16,865 bases of DNA. Source: Candidatus Poribacteria bacterium (GTDB lineage Bacteria > Abyssobacteria > SURF-5). The notes under the pieces were generated by a model. That model did no database searches. It saw only the letters and a program-made list of their open reading frames with translations, and had not been told where the DNA came from. Below, one piece after another: positions 1-6,388 of the stretch. The first letter of the stretch is position 1; every line of letters starts with the position of its first letter. The stretch is taken from NCBI GenBank assembly GCA_016215705.1, contig JACRIR010000242.1, positions 1-16,865 of the forward strand, given 5' to 3'. A program made the translations under genes and the position numbers.

Positions 1-123
1 CGCCTCGACTACAACCAGTACCGGCCACACAGTTCCCTCGGCGACCTGACCCCCGAGGAGTTCGCCAACCAAGACCGGGTCAGACAACCTGAACCGCGGA
101 ATCCGAACCTACAGGTGGCATGA
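1..123 (+). CDS. IS3-family transposase OrfB, C-terminal fragment
   Basis: Frame 1 is open from the window edge to TGA at 121-123 and encodes 40 residues. They include NQYRPHSSLGDLTPEEF, the characteristic end of the IS3-family (rve-type) transposase, where the motif RPHSSLG-x-LTPxEF closes the DDE integrase domain. The catalytic residues lie upstream, outside the window. The gene is cut by the window edge, so whether the copy is intact cannot be judged. It would insert and excise an IS3-type element and belongs to the IS that ends at about position 140. Confidence 0.85.
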   Translation, partial: RLDYNQYRPHSSLGDLTPEEFANQDRVRQPEPRNPNLQVA

Positions 124-140
124 GGAATGGGGGAAGGTCA
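121..140. repeat. Probable right inverted repeat of the IS3-family element
   Basis: Directly after the OrfB stop the sequence runs into GGGGGAAGGTCA. Its reverse complement, starting TGACCTTCCCCC, has the TG...CA terminus and C-run typical of IS407-like IS3 elements. The partner repeat is outside the window, so the boundary at 140 is inferred from this resemblance. Confidence 0.5.
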
Positions 141-359
141 CCATCTCAGACGCTCCTCACTAAACTCCGATTGCTTTTTCTGTACGGTTTTTTCATCTAT
201 GGATAAAAGAAATTCAGCGAGCGGCCCTTCACAATTCTTGTCCAGCGATTCGAATCGCTTTTCCAACTCTAGTGCGAGTCTTTCATGCTTCCATTCACCA
301 AATGCCAAATTAAAGGCGATGGCAAACTCTGCCAAATAAGCAAGTTTGAGGTAACTCAT
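138..359 (-). CDS. Small hypothetical protein, possibly truncated by the IS
   Basis: A 73-residue ORF with an ATG start at 359 and no clear Shine-Dalgarno sequence. The product is charged and probably helical (FGEWKHERLALELEKRFESL), with no family I recognise. Its TGA stop at 138-140 consists of the last three bases of the inferred IS inverted repeat. The present C-terminus may therefore be an accident of the insertion, with the original gene having been longer. A, T and Lys codons are frequent compared with the R-M genes further right. It could be a non-coding remnant. I assign no function. Confidence 0.4.
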   Translation of the reverse strand: MSYLKLAYLAEFAIAFNLAFGEWKHERLALELEKRFESLDKNCEGPLAEFLLSIDEKTVQKKQSEFSEERLRW

Positions 360-478
360 TTGGATTGGGTGTTCTTAGAAATTAACGTAAGGATTTTTAC
401 AAAAGAGTTACCGGCCACATCCATGATAGCGGCACAAGCGCGGAGTTTAATTCACTAATGCAGGATTACTCTCAGCAA

Positions 479-1123
479 TCATGCCAGCGCTGGTTGGGGC
501 ACTGGCTCATATAGTCTTGCGTTATCTTTAATGGCTTTGTCGAAGATATCTCTCAGCTGTACAGCGCGCTGATTATCATTGAAACTACCAACAGCGGTAT
601 TTTTTACAATATCCACCTCGATCCGGTATATTCTGTCATCCGAAACAAGAAAATGCACATCGGCATCCTTTAGTATATTTTCTTCGAGTACCTCTTTAAC
701 CTCTACTCGCTCAGTGCTTTTGAGAGTTAGTAATTGTGCCAAGAATTCGTTCTCGGCATCTTGATTAAGACGGTCTGGGCTTTGAACAAGAACGCTAACT
801 TTTCCACTCCTATCATTAACAAATTTCTTCATTTCATGAATTAGTGTTTCATCGTTGTAAACATTCGTCGACAACGAACCAGAAAAAAGCTTTACATACT
901 CCTGAGCGGAACGAAACACATTTCGCAAAATTGAAAGCGCATGGCTTGGGGAACTATTCGAGATAGTTCTCGTATCTTTATCTTTAGCGAGGCGCGCAAT
1001 AAATGCCTCGTACTCGACATCAACCGTAACCACTTGCGCAGCAGTTGTGTGTGTCATATCGACAGAGCCTTTGGTTTCGGAGAAATGCAAAGTGCGCCAC
1101 TTCTTTATAGGCAGGACATCCAA
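479..1123 (-). CDS. Orphan protein of unknown function, possible PLD-like fold
   Basis: The ORF of 214 residues starts at TTG (1123); an ATG at 1057 (MTHTTAAQVV) is the alternative start and would give 192 residues. Neither has a strong ribosome-binding site. The N-terminal half has helices (HALSILRNVFRSAQEYVKLF) followed by a strand-rich part (GKVSVLVQSPDRL). The C-terminal half contains VHFLVSDDRIYRIEVD and SFNDNQRAVQLRDIFDKAI. This order (SAQEYVKLFSGSL, a predicted beta-strand, then HFxxxDDRxYRxE and SFN) resembles phospholipase-D-like domains of small bacterial defence proteins. No full HxKxxxxD motif is present, so the assignment is inference and catalytic activity is unproven. The gene is AT-rich compared with the downstream R-M operons, which suggests a separate origin. 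Confidence 0.6.
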   Translation of the reverse strand: MDVLPIKKWRTLHFSETKGSVDMTHTTAAQVVTVDVEYEAFIARLAKDKDTRTISNSSPSHALSILRNVFRSAQEYVKLFSGSLSTNVYNDETLIHEMKKFVNDRSGKVSVLVQSPDRLNQDAENEFLAQLLTLKSTERVEVKEVLEENILKDADVHFLVSDDRIYRIEVDIVKNTAVGSFNDNQRAVQLRDIFDKAIKDNARLYEPVPQPALA

Positions 1124-1173
1124 CCGCGGTACCCTACAGCTAAGAGGCTATCCATAAGACCCCCCTGAGTGAA

Positions 1174-1202
1174 ACGGTGAAAAAACCTTCCGAGGTCACC
1201 GT
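1174..1202. repeat. Inverted repeat, 7-bp arms
   Basis: ACGGTGA (1174-1180) and TCACCGT (1196-1202) are perfect inverted copies separated by 15 bases. This is the leftmost member of a cluster of inverted repeats in the gene-free stretch 1124-1404. On its own it is weak evidence. Confidence 0.35.
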
Positions 1203-1217
1203 ACGCTGTTGGCAGTA

Positions 1218-1255
1218 TCAATAGCGCCGCTATTGAACCTAACCTTGGGTAGGTT
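1218..1255. repeat. Two adjacent inverted repeats
   Basis: TCAATAGCG and CGCTATTGA form a perfect 9-bp inverted repeat around one central base (1218-1236). AACCTA (1236-1241) and TAGGTT (1250-1255) form a second one, extendable to 9-bp arms with one mismatch. Neither is followed by a T-run, so they do not look like intrinsic terminators. Operator sites or a recombination site are possible. Confidence 0.5.
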
Positions 1256-1271
1256 AGTAAAGTCCTTTGTG

Positions 1272-1298
1272 ATACATAGAAGACGTTCTTCTATGTAT
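1272..1298. repeat. Perfect inverted repeat, 12-bp arms and 3-base centre
   Basis: ATACATAGAAGA (1272-1283) is followed by CGT and then TCTTCTATGTAT (1287-1298), a perfect 12-bp inverted repeat. The flanks are AT-rich but contain no T-tract on either strand, which argues against a simple terminator. It sits between the 63-residue gene and the orphan gene at 479-1123. The remainder of 1124-1404 shows no gene. Confidence 0.6.
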
Positions 1299-1404
1299 TT
1301 GAATTAACAACATAATTTATTTTAAGCAAATACCGGATCCGTGTGTTTCTGGAAAAACGTGCGTGGAGATCAATGCGGTTTCGGCCGTCCGCGCCATCGA
1401 ACCC

Positions 1405-1596
1405 TCAGAGGTCGATATGTGGACGTTTGACGCCTGCGTCACCGGCCTCGAGATCGTCCATGTCCTTGTACAGGACGACGGCCTCGTCGGAAATGCAGAG
1501 CGCGCGCCCGTCGGCGATCTCGATCAGGTCTAGCTCGATCCCGCCCCCTGAATCCCACGTCGGGACGCTCTTTATGCGGTCGGTTTCAACCTTCAT
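1405..1596 (-). CDS. Small hypothetical protein, 63 residues
   Basis: I chose the ATG at 1596 because GGAGG lies nine bases upstream; the longer frame from 1653 has no such signal. The product begins MKVETDRIKSVPTWDSGGGI and is acidic, with an ISDEAVVLYKDMDDLEAGD segment near the end and no signal peptide or membrane segment. It looks like a compact folded domain with a beta-rich first half. I do not recognise the family. It follows the HTH regulator gene (1676-2047) on the same strand, 79 bases downstream, so it may share its transcript as an accessory of the first R-M system. The partnership is inferred from position only. Confidence 0.6.
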   Translation of the reverse strand: MKVETDRIKSVPTWDSGGGIELDLIEIADGRALCISDEAVVLYKDMDDLEAGDAGVKRPHIDL

Positions 1597-1675
1597 GGCG
1601 AATTGCCTCCATATAGAAGCGTCCCATGATATGCCGGTCGTCCAATAACGCAACTCCGCACGGGAAACACGCCAT

Positions 1676-2047
1676 TCATGAACGTTTGCCTTCAGCAGGT
1701 GTCAATAAATAGTGTTGGTGTGCAGCATGAACAAGTCGCTCTAATATTTCCTTTTCAGCTTCCTGTTTCTGATTCAATGCGCTCTTTGCGGTCAATGCGC
1801 TTCCTTCCCCCGTAAGAATCCAGTGAAGATTTGGATGTAACCCCAGCTTGCTTCGAAGCAGCCCCAGCGCTCGCAATCGCTCTGTATCCATGAACGCGGC
1901 GCCACGCCTTATTTTCGAAAGCGTACTCGGGTTCGAGTAAGACAGCTGACGGCCTACGTCTATCCCGTAGGATCCCAATGCATCAATCAGAGCGACCAGG
2001 CGTAAACACATGTCACGCATGACAGCTCGGTTCTTAAGCCGTCGCAT
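1676..2047 (-). CDS. Helix-turn-helix regulator of the first R-M system
   Basis: A 123-residue protein. Residues 11-60 look like an XRE/phage-repressor helix-turn-helix: LIDALGSYGIDVGRQLSYSN, then STLSKIRRGAAFMD as the recognition segment. The phrase LHWILTGEGS at about residues 74-83 is typical of this repressor-like group, and a helical tail (QKQEAEKEILERLVHAAHQHY) probably dimerises. The gene is divergent from the methyltransferase gene at 2116, with 68 AT-rich bases between them holding a perfect palindrome. The expected role is timing R-M expression by binding there. The start is uncertain: ATG at 2047 or ATG at 2020 (MRDMCLRLV), neither with a strong ribosome-binding site. It could instead be an unrelated orphan regulator; its location makes control of the R-M genes more likely. 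Confidence 0.75.
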   Translation of the reverse strand: MRRLKNRAVMRDMCLRLVALIDALGSYGIDVGRQLSYSNPSTLSKIRRGAAFMDTERLRALGLLRSKLGLHPNLHWILTGEGSALTAKSALNQKQEAEKEILERLVHAAHQHYLLTPAEGKRS

Positions 2048-2050
2048 ATA

Positions 2051-2063
2051 TTGATATTATCAA
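2051..2063. promoter_or_regulatory. Palindromic operator candidate
   Basis: TTGATA-T-TATCAA is a perfect 6-bp inverted repeat around one base. It lies four bases from the regulator start codon and its left arm is the -35 hexamer of the methyltransferase promoter. Binding by the divergent HTH protein would block dcm transcription and probably its own. This is inferred from geometry. Confidence 0.5.
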
Positions 2064-2079
2064 ATATATATTATATTAT
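2051..2079 (+). promoter_or_regulatory. Sigma-70 promoter of the first methyltransferase gene
   Basis: TTGATA (2051-2056), 17 bases, TATTAT (2074-2079). The start codon at 2116 follows after about 36 bases, with a GAGGG ribosome-binding site (2104-2108). The spacer is almost entirely A/T. Confidence 0.55.
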
Positions 2080-2115
2080 CATAATTAGCCAAACTGCCAA
2101 CAAGAGGGAACCGCT

Positions 2116-3081
2116 ATGAGGCTGCGGGTCGGGGATTTGTTCGCAGGAGCCGGTCTTTTGAGCGGCGCGTTCACCCGCGCAGGGTTCAAAACTGTTTACG
2201 CAGCGGAGGCCGACCACCGGGCCATCGCTACTTTCAACCTGAACCACGGAAAAGTCGCCGAATGCAGAGACGTGCGACAACCGCGCGATGACGTTCGCTG
2301 TGACATCATAGTGGCGGGTCCTCCTTGTCAGGGCTTCAGTACCCTGGGCAAGAGGGACCGTGCCGACGAACGAAACGTTCTCTCACTCGCGATCGCGCGA
2401 TGGGTTCGGCCCAGCGGGGCGCGAGTGGTAATAGTCGAAAACGTGCCTCAGTTTCTGGAATCAGACCAGTGGCATCGCCTGACGGAGCGCATGAGGCGCC
2501 TCGGATTCGAGTCGCGCGCTTGGGTGCTCGACGCGTTCGATTACGGCGCACCGCAACGGCGGAAGCGTTCCTTCACGGTGTATTCGAAAATCGGGCTACC
2601 AGAACTTCCCAGACCGGTAAAACATAGGATTACGGTTCGTGACGCGTTCGAAGGGCTCGGCCTGAAACCCGATGTTGATGGCATGCACACCGCTCCGACG
2701 CCTTCAAAGCTCGCTTACGAACGCTTTGTAAGAATCCTCAGCGAAGGAAGTCGTTCGGATCTGATGACACGTTCGCCTCATCTGTGTCCGCCTTCGTGGC
2801 GACGGCTAGGACCGGATGTCAGCGACGTGTGGGGAAGAATGCGGTACGACGCGCCTTCCAACACGCTACGGTGTTGTTTCCAGAATCCCTCCAAGGGGCG
2901 CTACATACACCCGGTCGAACACCGCGTTATCACGCTACGCGAAGGGGCTCGATTACAGGGAGTGCCTGATAGCTGGAAGTTCGTCGGAGATAGGACGTCG
3001 GTAGCCCGGCAGATAGGGAACGGCGTGCCAATCCCGCTCGGCTACGCCGTCGCAAAAAGCGTGTCGGAGCTTTTTAGCTGA
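2116..3081 (+). CDS. DNA (cytosine-5-)-methyltransferase of the MORC-type R-M system
   Basis: A 321-residue enzyme, close in length to the smallest C5 methylases such as M.HhaI. Motifs in order: motif I DLFAGAGLLSGAF (7-19, S-adenosylmethionine binding), motif IV GPPCQGFS with the nucleophile Cys71, motif VI ENVPQFL, motif VIII QRRKR, and a C-terminal RQIGNGVP (motif X region). It transfers a methyl group to C5 of cytosine in a target that cannot be read from the sequence; the target-recognition region lies between motifs VIII and IX. It is divergent from the regulator and convergent with the ATPase gene, overlapping its 3' end by 8 bases. The adjacent Vsr-like gene fits a C5 methylase, because deaminated 5-methylcytosine gives T:G mismatches. 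Confidence 0.95.
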   Translation: MRLRVGDLFAGAGLLSGAFTRAGFKTVYAAEADHRAIATFNLNHGKVAECRDVRQPRDDVRCDIIVAGPPCQGFSTLGKRDRADERNVLSLAIARWVRPSGARVVIVENVPQFLESDQWHRLTERMRRLGFESRAWVLDAFDYGAPQRRKRSFTVYSKIGLPELPRPVKHRITVRDAFEGLGLKPDVDGMHTAPTPSKLAYERFVRILSEGSRSDLMTRSPHLCPPSWRRLGPDVSDVWGRMRYDAPSNTLRCCFQNPSKGRYIHPVEHRVITLREGARLQGVPDSWKFVGDRTSVARQIGNGVPIPLGYAVAKSVSELFS

Positions 3082-5245
3082 GCTCCTCGTCAAAACGCTC
3101 CTCTTCTTTCGCCAAGACCTCTATGTAGTCCATATGGAGCGTTTTCGCGCGCTCCAACATGACTGTAAGCGGGATGATCTGCCACGCCTGTGCCGGCGTT
3201 GATTTGTGATACTTGTCGAGCAGCACCATCTCCTCGGTATTGCGCGTCGCATTACCCGGCAGGCTGCCTATAAGGTAGCCGTACACGGTGGCCGTTTTAA
3301 ACTCGTTCTTTAGATAGCGCTCCACCTTCGTCATATAGCCTTCGAGTTGAGTGAGATGGCTGGCGGTTAGAGGGATGTTCGGCGACTTAAGTTCGACCAC
3401 CGTCACCCTTGTCTTCTGAGATCCGTCAGCAAGGACGAACACGAGATCCGGACGCGTGTGGTCCTTGTCTTTCTCAGGGTCGTAATCTTTGGGTTTTTCA
3501 GAATCGATGCCGAGCTCTTTGTCCAACTGCCTTGCAACGTCCCCCATGGGTTTGTCGCTCGCCAGATAGCGCGAGAATTCCGGCTCGATGAGCCAGGGAC
3601 TCTCCTTAAGAAGCTGGTGGAGTTCGCCTTCGAATTTCGCGCTTTTCCACTCGTCCTTCGACCGCTTTTGCAGCTTCTGCAGCGCCAGAATGCCGTTCCT
3701 GCGTCCGCGGTACAGTTTGAGCACATCACTGTGCTCGATCCTAGCCAGCTCGACCAGTTCGTGACCGACGACGGATATGCTTTTCGGATCCTCACCCAGA
3801 TGGGCGAGTTTCACCAGCACTTCGCCCGCGTTCATGGAACGGACCACCAGCGGAGCAACCTCGCGGAACAGCCTGCTCTGTGTGCCGTGACGGGCGGCAA
3901 GCGCTTTAAGCGCCTTTCTTGCCGGTACGCGGGTATTTGTTGAAAGCAAGTCGACCTGGTCCAAGAGAGCTTTGGAGACCGGGTCTTCGTCCATTTCCTG
4001 TTCTGCCTTCTTGTCACGAAACCTGCCGTGTTCCTGCAGGGCGTCCTTCATGATCTGCGTAACCGTGCTGATAAGGGCGTCAACCACCTCGTTGTCGGAC
4101 TTCAGGTCCGTGCGGCTCGTGCTGATGTGGTCTATGTCCTGCCTGTCCAATTCGTCCGCGTGGACCACGCATTCCATGTAGCTCTGGGAATGAAAATTGT
4201 GCATCCCTGTAGGGAGTTCGAACAGCGAGGGTCCGGCGGCAAGACGTTTGTTGCAGTAAATCCTTGCGCCACGCAACCGCGCGGGAAGGCTTCCTTTGAC
4301 ATCCGCAGGCTGTCCCTGCCCGTCGGAATTCGCCGCCTTGTCCTGTTCCTCGCCCTTCCGCGCCCTGAACATCGCGCGGTAGCGTATCGGGTACTTTACG
4401 ACGTCGGCCACATTGACTTCGATCGTGGCGTAACCGTCCTGATCGCATTTGTCGTCAGAAGGGTACTTGAACTCGTACTCCGCGGGCTCTTCCACGATCT
4501 TTTCGCCGTTCAGCTTCACGACGAACGCCTCCCCGAGGACTACGAAGTTCTGAGCGAGCGTGTTGCGCATGGTCGGCTGTTTCGCCTTGATCGCATCGCA
4601 ACGCAGACGGCTCAATACGACCTTGGTGCCGTGCTCGTCTAGCAAAAGGCCTTCGATATATTCGGGCGTAAAGGTCACATCATAGGCCGTAGACTTCTTC
4701 CTGATCTCCTCGTAATCCATCGTGAACTGCGTCGCGTACGTCTCGTTCTTACGTTTTGTCCAGATCGTGATTTTCTCAGCAGTACCGAAGCCAGCCAGTT
4801 TACCCAGCCCCTTTCTGCCCATGACGTATCGAAGGCCGGATTCGGACTTCCCGCCATCGGTTTTGCGACGGTTCCTGTTGACCAGGAGGTACTTGTTTTG
4901 GACTTCCTCCGCGCTCATACCGTGCCCGTTGTCCTGAATAACGATCTCGATACCCTCCGGCAACGGATCCTGGAGCACCGTGAATGTGCCTCGCTTTTCT
5001 TCTTCGACCTCCTTCTTGGCCTGTTCCCGAACAGCCGCACGAGCCTCCTCGATACGGTCGAAGGGGATGTTTATTTCGACAAGCTCGGCGTCGGCGTCGT
5101 ATCCGTTCGCCACGAACTCCACGAGGCTCTTGCCGACGGAGGTGTACATGTTGAGACCGAGCGATTCAAGCATGCCCGTGTCGATACCGAGACGAAGCTC
5201 TTGTGGCTTGGTAGTCGATGCTGCTTGGGTATTGGTCGTGTCCAT
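3074..5245 (-). CDS. GHKL (MutL/MORC-like) ATPase with C-terminal PD-(D/E)XK-like domain
   Basis: 723 residues. The N-terminal GHKL ATPase shows the N-box (EFVANGYDADAE, 43-54), the G1 motif DNGHGM (105-110) and the glycine-rich GRKGLGKLAGFG lid (143-154). The C-terminal part has HQLLKESPWLIEPEF and then RPDLVF with Asp600 and VVELKSPN with Glu618 and Lys620, the D-x17-E-x-K pattern of a PD-(D/E)XK nuclease, followed by QLEGYMTKVERYL as in DUF4263/SduA-type domains. GHKL ATPases of this kind linked to cytosine methylases and Vsr proteins are known as bacterial relatives of MORC ATPases in R-M systems. ATP-driven clamping would gate DNA cleavage. The ATG at 5245 has a GGAGG nine bases upstream. 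It is transcribed after vsr1 with a 16-base gap. The restriction role is inferred. Confidence 0.9.
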   Translation of the reverse strand: MDTTNTQAASTTKPQELRLGIDTGMLESLGLNMYTSVGKSLVEFVANGYDADAELVEINIPFDRIEEARAAVREQAKKEVEEEKRGTFTVLQDPLPEGIEIVIQDNGHGMSAEEVQNKYLLVNRNRRKTDGGKSESGLRYVMGRKGLGKLAGFGTAEKITIWTKRKNETYATQFTMDYEEIRKKSTAYDVTFTPEYIEGLLLDEHGTKVVLSRLRCDAIKAKQPTMRNTLAQNFVVLGEAFVVKLNGEKIVEEPAEYEFKYPSDDKCDQDGYATIEVNVADVVKYPIRYRAMFRARKGEEQDKAANSDGQGQPADVKGSLPARLRGARIYCNKRLAAGPSLFELPTGMHNFHSQSYMECVVHADELDRQDIDHISTSRTDLKSDNEVVDALISTVTQIMKDALQEHGRFRDKKAEQEMDEDPVSKALLDQVDLLSTNTRVPARKALKALAARHGTQSRLFREVAPLVVRSMNAGEVLVKLAHLGEDPKSISVVGHELVELARIEHSDVLKLYRGRRNGILALQKLQKRSKDEWKSAKFEGELHQLLKESPWLIEPEFSRYLASDKPMGDVARQLDKELGIDSEKPKDYDPEKDKDHTRPDLVFVLADGSQKTRVTVVELKSPNIPLTASHLTQLEGYMTKVERYLKNEFKTATVYGYLIGSLPGNATRNTEEMVLLDKYHKSTPAQAWQIIPLTVMLERAKTLHMDYIEVLAKEEERFDEELS

Positions 5246-5261
5246 AAATTACCGCCTCCCT

Positions 5262-5675
5262 TTATTTAGGTTTCTTCCTGACCAACATGCCGATCCTCCG
5301 CACCACGGCGTCGACATCGTCGTATGCCTGGTGTTCCCAGACGCGGAGCACGCGCCATCCCGACCGTCGCAACGCCCTGATATTGCGTCGGTCGCGGCGG
5401 CGGTTCCGCTCGATTTTGGTCTGCCAGTAGGCAGGAAGTGTATGCTTCCAAGCAGGATAGCGAAACCCGTGCCAGAAATCCCCGTCGATGAAGATAGCAA
5501 TGCGGTGTTCTAGGAACGCAATATCTGGCCTGCCGCGCAGACGAGAAACATGGCGACTGTAACGGTAACCTGCCGACGTAAGGGCCTTCATAACCAGCTT
5601 TTCGAGCCGAGTTCCCTGCGGCCGGTTCGCCTGCATGCAGCGCCTGCGCTGCGACAAAGTAAGGCGGTCAGTCAT
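5262..5675 (-). CDS. Vsr-fold endonuclease lacking the zinc site
   Basis: 137 residues with the very-short-patch-repair fold: MxxNRPQGTRLEKLV, then GRPDIAF with Asp51, then FIDGDFWHGF with His69, and NRRRDRRNIRALRRSGWRVLRVWEHQ. Asp51 and His69 match the catalytic residues of E. coli Vsr in number as well as kind. The structural zinc ligands do not: where E. coli Vsr has Cys66, His71, Cys73 and a Cys in the WEC motif, this protein has Asp66, Phe71, Tyr73 and WEH. It is upstream of the ATPase gene in one operon (16-base gap). It may nick T:G mismatches made at the methylase target, or serve as a cutting subunit of the system. The ATG at 5675 has only a distant GAGGG. Confidence 0.9.
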   Translation of the reverse strand: MTDRLTLSQRRRCMQANRPQGTRLEKLVMKALTSAGYRYSRHVSRLRGRPDIAFLEHRIAIFIDGDFWHGFRYPAWKHTLPAYWQTKIERNRRRDRRNIRALRRSGWRVLRVWEHQAYDDVDAVVRRIGMLVRKKPK

Positions 5676-5714
5676 CAGGATTTCGTCCCTCGGCCATTGT
5701 AATGATCGAGGATT

Positions 5715-5735
5715 TCCTTGTCTGGCTCACAAGGA
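5715..5735. promoter_or_regulatory. Inverted repeat upstream of the vsr1-ATPase operon
   Basis: TCCTTGT and ACAAGGA, perfect 7-bp arms around seven bases, 40-60 bases before the vsr1 start. A possible -10 (TACAAT on the minus strand, 5696-5701) lies between. This would suit a dimeric regulator. No regulator is assigned, since the palindrome by dcm1 has a different sequence. Confidence 0.4.
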
Positions 5736-5857
5736 CATTGTCCGATTGGGAATCCATCTTGATTTCTGGTATCGGTAATCGCAACCTACACCCGCAATCA
5801 GCTGAGCCCCGATAACCCGATCCAACAAGCAGGGGAGCACTATGGTCTCATATATGG

Positions 5858-5927
5858 GCGTACAGACGTACGCTACGGCGCGAAATTCCCAGATAGAGTT
5901 TCTTGAATGACTTACCTTATGTAGCGT
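5858..5927. repeat. Nested inverted repeats around the end of vsr2
   Basis: GCGTAC-AGAC-GTACGC (5858-5873) is a 6-bp inverted repeat. ACGCTAC (5870-5876) recurs inverted as GTAGCGT (5921-5927) across the vsr2 stop codon at 5912. Together they may fold the 3' end of the EcoRII-like operon transcript. No T-run follows. The rest of 5676-5911 shows no gene. Confidence 0.3.
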
Positions 5928-6382
5928 AGGTTACTTTCCACGGACTTGCGCGCTCGCCGACGGGACGGCGGCTCCGGTTTGAGAAACCGGCAGATCCTCT
6001 TCGCGAGCGCCACAAAGTCGCGAGTCTGGCATTCCCACACGACGAGCACGTGCCAGCCGCAAGCCCTGAGCGCGCGGATGTTGCGCCGGTCGCGCTTAAC
6101 GTTCCCAGCCCGCTTGTCGCACCAGAATGCGGCGTTGGTCCTGGGTATGACACGCCCTTGTTTGCAGGCGTGCATATGCCAGAAGCAGCCGTGCACGAAT
6201 ATGATTTTTTGCCGCGCTCGGAAAACGAGATCGGGACGTCCCGGCAGTTCCTTTCCATGCAGCCGGTAGCGGTAGCCCATGCTGTGTATCAGCCGGCGCA
6301 CGGCGAGCTCGGGGCCCGTGTCTTTGCCCCGGATTGCCGACATGTTCCGGCGGCGCTGCTCGGGCGTCAGAACATCGGCCAT
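5912..6382 (-). CDS. vsr: Very short patch repair endonuclease (Vsr)
   Basis: 156 residues, colinear with E. coli Vsr. The start MADVLTPEQRRRNMSAIRGKDT is typical. GRPDLVF carries catalytic Asp51, and HGCFWHMHAC carries Cys66, His69, His71 and Cys73 at the E. coli positions; the fourth zinc ligand is Cys118 in VVWEC. It nicks 5' of the mismatched T where deamination of 5-methylcytosine has produced T:G, which starts short-patch repair and protects methylated sites from C-to-T loss. It follows the EcoRII-like endonuclease gene by 6 bases, with GAGG upstream of ATG 6382, so it is the last gene of the second R-M operon. A dcm-vsr pairing is known in E. coli. The C-terminal tail (PSRRRARKSVE) is basic. 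Confidence 0.95.
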   Translation of the reverse strand: MADVLTPEQRRRNMSAIRGKDTGPELAVRRLIHSMGYRYRLHGKELPGRPDLVFRARQKIIFVHGCFWHMHACKQGRVIPRTNAAFWCDKRAGNVKRDRRNIRALRACGWHVLVVWECQTRDFVALAKRICRFLKPEPPSRRRARKSVESNLRYIR

Positions 6383-6388
6383 CCGTCC

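Noticed and set aside
19-419. TACCGGCCACA at 19-29 and again at 409-419
   Set aside because: An 11-base match between the inside of the transposase gene and an unrelated spacer, with no extension; probably chance.
1343-1648. Plus-strand 101-codon frame over the 63-residue gene
   Set aside because: The minus-strand frame has a proper GGAGG ribosome-binding site. The plus-strand frame has a composition typical of a shadow.
4028-4642. Plus-strand 204-codon frame opposite the GHKL ATPase
   Set aside because: It is antisense to a well-supported 723-residue protein and has no motif of its own.
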